Shown: piece after piece, positions 57,650 through 64,000 of the stretch
Layout: each line of letters opens with the position of its first letter
Position numbering within the stretch: the first letter of the stretch is position 1
Assembly: GCA_004352715.1 (NCBI GenBank)
Contig: SCFE01000056.1
Coordinates: forward strand, 1,098,906 to 1,162,905
DNA: 64,000 nucleotides
Direction of reading: 5' to 3'
Source of the DNA: Hofstenia miamia
Lineage: Eukaryota; Xenacoelomorpha; Acoela
Position numbers and translations under genes: made by a program
Notes under the pieces: generated by a model
What the model was told of the DNA's origin: nothing
The model's database searches: none
The model's input: the letters and a program-made list of their open reading frames with translations, nothing else

Positions 57650-59385
57650 ATGAAATCTCTCAGTTGTATTATGATAAAAGGCTCTCTTCCACTGATATTG
57701 GTTCTACGTTCCACAGCTGGCATATTACCCCGTTATGATCCTGAAGAGCTATCTAATGAATTTGCTCAATTTTATAGTGAGAAAATAGAAAACCTTAGGC
57801 TCTCAAATGCCAATTCTCTTCCCTTGTCAATATACAATATTGCTGATCCACTGCTGTGGACAGAATTTTGCCTTCCAACAACATCATCTATTATAGACAT
57901 TATATATGCCATGAAACCGACTACCTGTGAACTTGATGCACTTCCTTTGCACCTTCTGACACATCAATCGGTAGCTCACGCGTGGTTGCCTATTGTAAAT
58001 CGGATTGTCTCTAAATCCTTAGAGTCCTCGTCATTTCCTAGCGCCGGAAAGTGTGCAGCAATCAAGGCGCTTATTAAGAAGACACATCTAGATCGTGATC
58101 TTAAGAATAACTATCGACCTGTATCTAATCTCGCCTTTGTGTCAAAAATTATTGAAAAGGTTGTAAGAATACAACTCGTAGAATTCCTTAGATCTCATAA
58201 TGTATTGCCAAAGTTCGTTTTCGGTTATCGAAAGAATCATTCAGTGGAAACACTCCTTTGACGTCTTCTTAATGACCTTTTACTTGCGCTAGATAACCAT
58301 AAATATTGTGTGCTGATTCTTCTGGATCAGTCGGCAGCCTTCGACCTTGTGGATTATGATATCTAATCACACAATTCCACCGACTTGGCATTGGTGGCAG
58401 TGTACTCAATTGGTTCATATCGTATCTCCAAAAGCGTATTTCATTGTCATAAATATGCATCGCTTGTACTGAATACGCTTCCCCTCTGATGTGCCTCAGG
58501 GCTCTGTCCTAGGTGCTTTGCTATTCCTCATCTATAAACTACCACTTGCTAGCACCTATGATGACAATAATTTAAACTACCACATTTACGCTGATGACAA
58601 TCAGATATTCTTCGTCGTTGACTGTTTTAACACAAGATCATTGCAGTCATTCATTGAATCCGTTATTAAGATTTTGAAGCAGTCATTGTCTTCACTGCGA
58701 TTACATCAAAATGACGATAAGACAGAATTCCTCATTATCGGGAAAGAGCATACCTTGAAACTTTCTCGAGAAATTTTTCTTGTGACTGTCGGTTTGTATT
58801 CGATACACCCGAAACCTTTTGTTAGAACCCTTAGTGCTCGTATAGATGCTGAACTGAATATGAAAAAGCACGTTAATGGTATTGTTAGTTCATGCAATTA
58901 CATCAGACGACATCTGTTTAGAAAGAGCTAAAACTCTTGTAAATTCCCTTATTTGTTCCCGTTTAGACTTCAACAACATTTTATTATACGGTATTTCAAG
59001 TTCTCTCGTTGAACGACTTCAGAAGGTTCAAAACAATTGTGCTAGAGTAGTACTGCTGTTAAGCCGATCATCTCGCATTACCCAAGCCTTGAAACAACTC
59101 CATTGGTTGCCCGTGATATATCAAATTGACTACAAAATTGCCCTTTTAACGTGGAAATCTCTAAAGGGATGTGCACCCTCATAAATAAGCGAGTTAGTTA
59201 ATCCAAACACCGTTCGCCGTACCTATGGAATCTGCGTTCTCCAAAGGTTTACTTGGCTTCTGCTGGCGCTCGGTCATTTTCAATTGCTGCACCAACTGTA
59301 TTCAAAAATCCACTTGAACTAGTTTTCAATGAGCACATCATTTACTATTTGAAACATAGTAAAAAAACTGAAATTTTTTAGTTGC
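57650..59385 (+). mobile_element. L2/CR1-type LINE, 5'-truncated, lightly decayed RT
   Basis: Lies in CCDC57 intron 1 on the opposite strand. Frame 57650-58261 holds the RT start (KNNYRPVSNLAFVSKIIEKV, VFGYRKNHSVETLL). A frameshifted stretch holds LILLDQSAAFDLVDYDI, the first catalytic Asp. Frame 58491-58931 holds VPQGSVLGALLFLIYKL and IYADDNQIFFV (catalytic DD). The C-terminal part (58876-59184) has LQKVQNNCARVVLLLSRSSR and LHWLPVIYQIDYKIALLTWK, then ARSFSIAAPTVFKN. LHWLPVxxRIDFKI and GARSFSxAAPxxWN are typical of the L2 group. Among the LINE copies here it has the longest intact frames, so it may be the youngest. Confidence 0.9.
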
Positions 59386-62361
59386 GAAAATTTGCACCAA
59401 TGGGAAAATAGAGGTTGGCTTCTATAGACAAAGTTTTGAATTTAACCATTTTACCGAAATATATCCTCAACAATTTTGTGACAGATAACCAGAAATATTG
59501 GTTAGACACAGTAGTTGAGAAATCACTCAAAACAAGCTATTTGATTTTTTATAAATCATTCTAGTTTCTATATGTATTGAAACAAAACCCAATGTCATAA
59601 AGCAGCCAAAATTGCGAAACATTTTTATATTGAATTTGATGAAACGTAATACAGGGGGTAACTTTTATTAGTACATTTGATTGACCGGAAAGTTGATAAT
59701 TCCTTTCCTAACTTCCAAAAATAAAAGTGGCCCTAGGCAATGATCTTTTCAGATACGCATTTCATCTAGCTAAGAGTAATATAGTTTTGTAAGTCACTAA
59801 ATATTTAGAAGGCCATAGCCACAAAAGGCAGAGTACAAAAACTAATTTTTTACAGAATTTTGCAGCAAAAACTGCAAAATTTGAAACAGAAAAAATTATT
59901 CCTGTAATGTAAGATATACACTTTGTCAGGTGATGCATAGGTGCAGAGCTATTTCCTAGTTATGCTGACAATCTTCTTTAGGAAAATGTCAAATATAAGC
60001 AACATCTTATGGTAGACAATGATTTTTAAGTCTCTGTGCTTTTGATGAGCTTACTTCAGTAAATATGTCTTTTGGAATGGCGCAAATGACAGAATTACAA
60101 AAGGCTAATTTGTAGCTGTTGCAAAAGTGTTGGAGGAAACGCCAAGTGGAAGTATCGATATACTTTGTGATATCAAACTGTACTTAAAAAGTTGCTACAG
60201 CAATTTTAAATTTTGGTCGGGAACATATTCCTTACGCTATTCGTTAGTCCAGTGATAACCTCGATTTATTGGAAATTAGGTACATTATCATAGAATATTT
60301 ACAATATCATAATATATAAAATGTACAGTAGAAAATTAGAAATATATATATCAAAATAGCGACTTTATACACTTAGAAATGACAAACGTGCCCACATTTA
60401 ATTCCTATCTACGTGACATGTGTCTTTTATCAAATTTTTCATAAAAAATATACAATTCTATTTTTAATTTTTTTAGATTTTACACGATGGGTGCATATAT
60501 TTCCAATTTGTGAAATCTCACCCAATCCCTAAGACCCTATTGGTAAACAAAATGTTGATTAGTTCAAATTTAGATAAATTGTTTTAATAGAAAATTCTGG
60601 AAAGTATTTGTGTTAAAGCTTTTTCCAGGCAATGAATAAATCAGAGACTGATTGTAAAATAAATTTAGTCAGTATAGGTGGCTCAAAAAATTCACTAAGA
60701 GGGGATTGTTCCAAATTGACATTCCAATCTTGATGAATGGCAATGGTGGATGCAACCACCTTCAAATATATATGAAACTAACAGTGACATATACATGAAG
60801 TTACTCATGAAATATTGAACGCGCAAATTGCATTGATTGAAGATAATGAAGTCATGAAATTACATATCTGCGTGAATCGCATTCAATTTGACAGTGACTA
60901 AGAGCACAATGAGAAATTCGTTGGACTTTGAATTGATGTTATTCATGAAGACATTCAAGAACGTCGACCGGTATCCTACTTTTATTTTCTGATTTGGATT
61001 CTCCAACAACAGTCGCAGAGTTTCGTATGCAAACTCTTGAATAAATTGCAGTTGACCGGAAAAAGCCGTGGAGAAAATGTTTTGTGAACATTGTTATGCT
61101 CAACCAAGATTAACAGTGTGAAACAGGATCTTACGAATGCAAAATTGATTGTATGCGCAACTTTCAGCGAATTTAACATTTTCAATTTGCATAAATTACG
61201 ACACCTTAATCATGCTAAACAAGTAGTCAGAATTTACAAATGCAGTAAAAAGTCACTACCCGTGCTGAGCTTCCAATGATGAATTAAGCCAATTAATGGC
61301 TATAAGTAGATTATTTAATGAAAAAGTCAAAGTACTGACCTCATTGACTGCTAGAATTTACTGCGTAAATTGCAACTAATTGTCGATATATATTTTTCAA
61401 AATATATATTGGAGACACACTTTGCAATCTTTCAAAGCATTTCTCCAAATAAAATTTCCATATACAATGAACCGTCAGCATGTAATTTGAACCCTAAATA
61501 TCGCATTTTTATATAATAATCATGTTTCCAAATTTAACTTTGGCTTTACAATCCATATATTTTGCGTAGACGATATGCAATATGAAGCGTTATCATCGAC
61601 TTCTGCAGAACAATCAAGCTTTCAATGTCAACTTCCAACATCACTTTACATGTCAGTTTCTATAATGATGTTCGAGATTGTGGACAATATTAATAATTCA
61701 CGGGGTATTTCGCTGAAATTAAGATTAAAAACTTGCATATTGTTCTAGGCTTAAAGTTTGTAAAAGCAAAAAATTTATGTTTTGTAGTTAATATTCCAAA
61801 ATCTGGCACTAAATATGAGAGATTCTGGGCTTCGAACATTGATTTCAAATAATTTTCGCGGCTTATTACATATGTAAGTGTAAAGTAAAGTTATCACTGT
61901 GGTCACTAAGCCTTACAAAAATGACTCTTTCTTCCGGGAGTGGGAAAAATCTACAATTACATATTCAATTTAATCGATTCAAACGATTATTTTGCTGAGC
62001 TTTAGGAAAAACGATATTTCTTCGAATAAAGTCAGACTTAATACGATAATTTATATTCATACATAGATACATATAAAAAATTTCCCTTAAATTCTAAAAT
62101 AATTTAGCTTTCGAAATCCTTCTTAGTTATTAATTCAATGTCTATAGAATAAGTCCATTGTTAAGTTCTCGGTTATGTTCACATCATGATAATTAATAAT
62201 GAAAGCACATCGACAACCCCTTTAAGAAAATTTCAAAAATACCTCTATATTGAGAAAAACCGTTCAATCTACCTGATAAATGCTTATAAACAAAATTAAA
62301 GAATCCATATTTTTAAAAAAGTAGAAAGATATTGACTTAAAATGAAGTGGAAAACACTAAC
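59386..62361. other. Rest of CCDC57 intron 1
   Basis: AT-rich. Short protein-like pieces occur (for example AKVLEETPSGSIDILCDIKL near 60123), but nothing is recognised. Confidence 0.35.
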
Positions 62362-62518
62362 CTTTTAGACTCTGAATTCTGTAGAAATGCGTCGTCCAAT
62401 TTCTTTTTATAAAAATTTTTGATGTCTTCTTTCGCCTCCAATTCGTTTGCTATACTTCTCTGAAGGCCTTCGACCTGTGAACTCAGTTGGGCAGTACTTG
62501 TTGAGTACTCATATATTT
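62362..62518 (-). CDS. CCDC57: CCDC57-like, exon 1 (first within window)
   Basis: Acceptor GTAATTTAG|AA, donor TAAAAG|GTTAGT. Encodes IYEYSTSTAQLSSQVEGLQR, SIANELEAKEDIKNFYKKKL and DDAFLQNSESK. The two leading bases show that at least one more coding exon lies upstream, beyond 62518 and probably outside the window. AG plus A of the next exon gives arginine. Confidence 0.8.
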
Positions 62519-63190
62519 CTAAATTACAAAAATGGAACATAATTAAGTGGAGTTAATAAATCTTGGTATTTTATTTAAATTGGATATGGATAAAGTTGTA
62601 AGGGATGTAACAGCAATTGATTTTTTATAATTACACAAAATTTTCAATAGATTTTCAAAAGATTTTTAGAAGCAAAAGGCATAGCCATAGTGAAGACCTA
62701 TCCAATACATCTTACGCCTAGTATAAGATTTACTGAAATTTAAAGATCATATAATTGATAGTGATAATGAAAATTCTTACCAAATAATGCAATGAATAGA
62801 CACAAAAAACTTTCAATCTCATATGAATTAAAATGAAAGCTTTCGCAGTGAGAAGTCAATATTGAGTCAATGTTTAGAATGAAACACTTTTTATTCAAAA
62901 TTTATATAGTGACTTTCATATATAATTGTAGGATGGTTTTTAATTCGTAACTGATGAAAAACAAGCTATAATGCACATTCAAAAAGTGGATGGCACTGTA
63001 AGTGAAATGCTGTGAAATTTGAAACAGCAAGAAATTATTAGTACAGATAATAAGGCGATGGATTATACATCAAATAATATTCTTTCAATCAAAATAATAA
63101 TTTTGGTGATCTTGAAGCGATTGCAACGGCTTATCGGCTAGCATAGGACATTGCGTAGTGGCTCGTGGCTCACCAACAAAAAATACCAGT
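62519..63190. other. Intron/upstream sequence, no exon found
   Basis: I searched for a further CCDC57 exon on the minus strand and found none. AT-rich. Confidence 0.4.
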
Positions 63191-63196
63191 AATAAA

Positions 63197-63600
63197 AATA
63201 ATAACAATAATAATAATGAGGCCAGACATAGAATTGGTAGACAAAGAGAAGCGATTGGGAACAGTGATAGGCATAGCAGTAGCAAAGGACAGGAATGTAG
63301 AAAGCAAAGAAAAAGAGAAGATAGACAAGTATAGTGAGTTGGAAGAGGAAATAGAAAGGCTGTGGCAGTTGAAGAAGGTTGAAGTAGTCCCGGTGGTTGT
63401 AGGAGCACTTAGGGCAGTGAGTGAAAAACATGAGATACTTGGAGGAGTTAGGAGTACCAAAGAGGGGAGGAGGGGTAGAACAGAAGGCAGCATTGTTAGG
63501 TACAGCTAGAGTCCTGAGGAAAATTCTCAGACTCTCTGGGAACTGATAACTTCCCCGAGGTGAGAGGGATACCAGCATAAAGCTGTGATAAGTAATGAAA
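63197..63600 (+). mobile_element. Dong/R4-like LINE, 3'-terminal fragment
   Basis: Immediately after a (TAA)n stretch (63197-63218) the plus strand reads RPDIELVDKEKRLGTVIGIA, VAKDRNVESKEKEKIDKYSE, LEEEIERLWQLKKVEVVPVV and VGALRAVSEKHEILGG. After a frameshift comes VEQKAALLGTARVLRKILRL and a stop. This is the C-terminal VVPVVVGALGAV...LQKxALLGTARILRKVL signature of a LINE group often labelled R2/R4/NeSL/Dong in animals. It ends in a short 3' UTR running straight into (TAA)n. Confidence 0.75.
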
Positions 63601-63601
63601 A

Positions 63602-63652
<51 letters not shown>
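63601..63652. repeat. (TAA)n microsatellite between two LINE fragments
   Basis: About 17 AAT units. Dong-type LINEs are reported to insert into TAA repeats. Confidence 0.95.
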
Positions 63653-63653
<1 letters not shown>

Positions 63654-64000
63654 GACCCTAGTGGCCAAGGGGTAAAAGGCTAGATTGGGACCGCGAGGAC
63701 CCGGGTCCGACCCTACCTTTAATGAAAGTGCAACGAAAAGAAAAGGCCCTCAGTCCCCGGCAGACCTTAAATGGTCAGAGGTTGGGAAGAATCTCTGGTC
63801 AACAGGCAGACTCCGCGGAAGTAGAAACAAAGACAGCAATCGAGGAAAGGATGAAGAAAGAAATAGAAGACAGAAGTAGGTTGCCAGTAACAAGAGGCTA
63901 TAAGAGAAGCAAGTTAGCAGTAGAAACAGCAACGGTTAACAAAGTATTAGAAAGGATTGATGCTAAGAGTGTAACAGAGATAAACAGATTAGTGTATGCA
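63653..64000 (+). mobile_element. Dong/R4-like LINE, 5'-terminal fragment with tRNA-like leader (runs off the window)
   Basis: Starts right after (TAA)n with GGACCCTAGTGGCCAAGGGG, tRNA-like in layout: an A-box-like TGGCCAAGGGG (63662-63672) and a B-box-like GGGTCCGACCC (63703-63713). Downstream, a frame reads EERMKKEIEDRSRLPVTRGY, KRSKLAVETATVNKVLERID and AKSVTEINRLVYA up to the edge. The VNKVLxRIxxxxxTExNxLVYA pattern is the N-terminal region of the same LINE group as the preceding fragment. Probably a second copy in the same orientation. Confidence 0.6.

Larger units (their letters stand above)
28277..62518 (-). other. CCDC57: Gene span: CCDC57-like centrosomal coiled-coil protein, 18 exons, 5' end outside window
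   Basis: Eighteen minus-strand exons with GT...AG junctions and matching phases join into an unbroken frame of 866 codons including the stop. Most of it is heptad-rich coiled coil. Assignment rests on recalled similarity to vertebrate CCDC57. The blocks NSNLRNVISQLKDEMEAI and DYVASLETEIRDLKNELDNV follow each other as LRNAI-x-QMRKEMEAL and DYVLALEAEIRTLK do there. The KERDLAEASLSSHGL and ELRAKLKDAAEHVSQLLRER blocks fall in the same order. CCDC57 binds microtubules and acts at centrosomes and satellites in centriole duplication, spindle integrity and ciliogenesis. Roughly the first 100 residues should lie beyond 64000. Introns range from 42 bp to 5.75 kb and carry most of the window's transposons; no exon is interrupted. 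Confidence 0.85.

Noticed and set aside
60982-61279. Overlapping 62-67 codon frames on both strands
   Set aside because: Both are open by chance in AT-rich sequence; neither shows a motif or splice context.
63085-63668. Minus-strand frames with poly-tyrosine or leucine-rich content (107-176 codons)
   Set aside because: Antisense of the Dong-like LINE coding region and of the (TAA)n tract.
63653-63722. Functional tRNA gene
   Set aside because: Only box-like words are present; acceptor and anticodon stems do not form convincingly, and it sits at the start of a LINE-like fragment.

Overview
The window looks like a fragment of an AT-rich metazoan nuclear genome. It has spliced genes with GT...AG introns, an intron-rich ciliary/centrosomal gene, a 7TM receptor, LINE, Penelope, Ty3/Gypsy, Tc1/mariner, hAT and piggyBac remnants, many (TA)n and (TAA)n tracts, and three runs of N (assembly gaps). 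I see no operons, phage genes or CRISPR arrays. Three introns of 42-43 bp sit beside introns of several kb in one gene. That fits lineages with a tiny-intron class (flatworms and appendicularians are examples), but I cannot name the species.

Three genes can be supported. (1) On the minus strand at 1786-6072, two coding exons join in frame into a 184-residue Tctex1-type dynein light chain. (2) On the plus strand at 10536-11411, an intronless divergent rhodopsin-like GPCR of 291 residues. (3) On the minus strand from 62518 down to 28277, 18 exons join with consistent reading phase into about 865 residues of coiled-coil protein that I assign to CCDC57, a centrosome/centriolar-satellite protein. 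Its first exon or exons lie beyond the right edge. A possible terminal exon of a fourth, unrecognised plus-strand gene occupies 2-220.

Much of the rest is decayed mobile DNA. 0-10 kb: piggyBac remnant, internally deleted mariner with perfect inverted ends (inside the dynein gene intron), LINE tail. 11.6-15.2 kb: a cluster of three minus-strand elements (LINE, complete-length Tc1, Penelope-like element with GIY-YIG remnant and a hammerhead-like motif). 16.6-18 kb: an unexplained GC-richer block with repeated CGCTGAATAC motifs and a 52-bp tandem duplication. 21-22.3 kb: Ty3/Gypsy remnant (zinc knuckles, protease, integrase, no visible RT). 25.5-27.7 kb: second deleted mariner, LINE tail and a CCTCCGCC-ended repeat. 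28.6-62 kb: the CCDC57 introns hold a hAT transposase fragment, a nearly full-length CR1/Jockey-like LINE split by a nested hAT-like element, two short terminal-inverted-repeat elements, an ORF of an unclassified transposon family, and an L2-like LINE. 63.2-64 kb: two Dong/R4-like LINE fragments arranged head-to-tail across a (TAA)n tract.

Two of the recognised host genes (Tctex dynein light chain, CCDC57) belong to microtubule/cilium biology. They are not otherwise linked and I infer no shared regulation.
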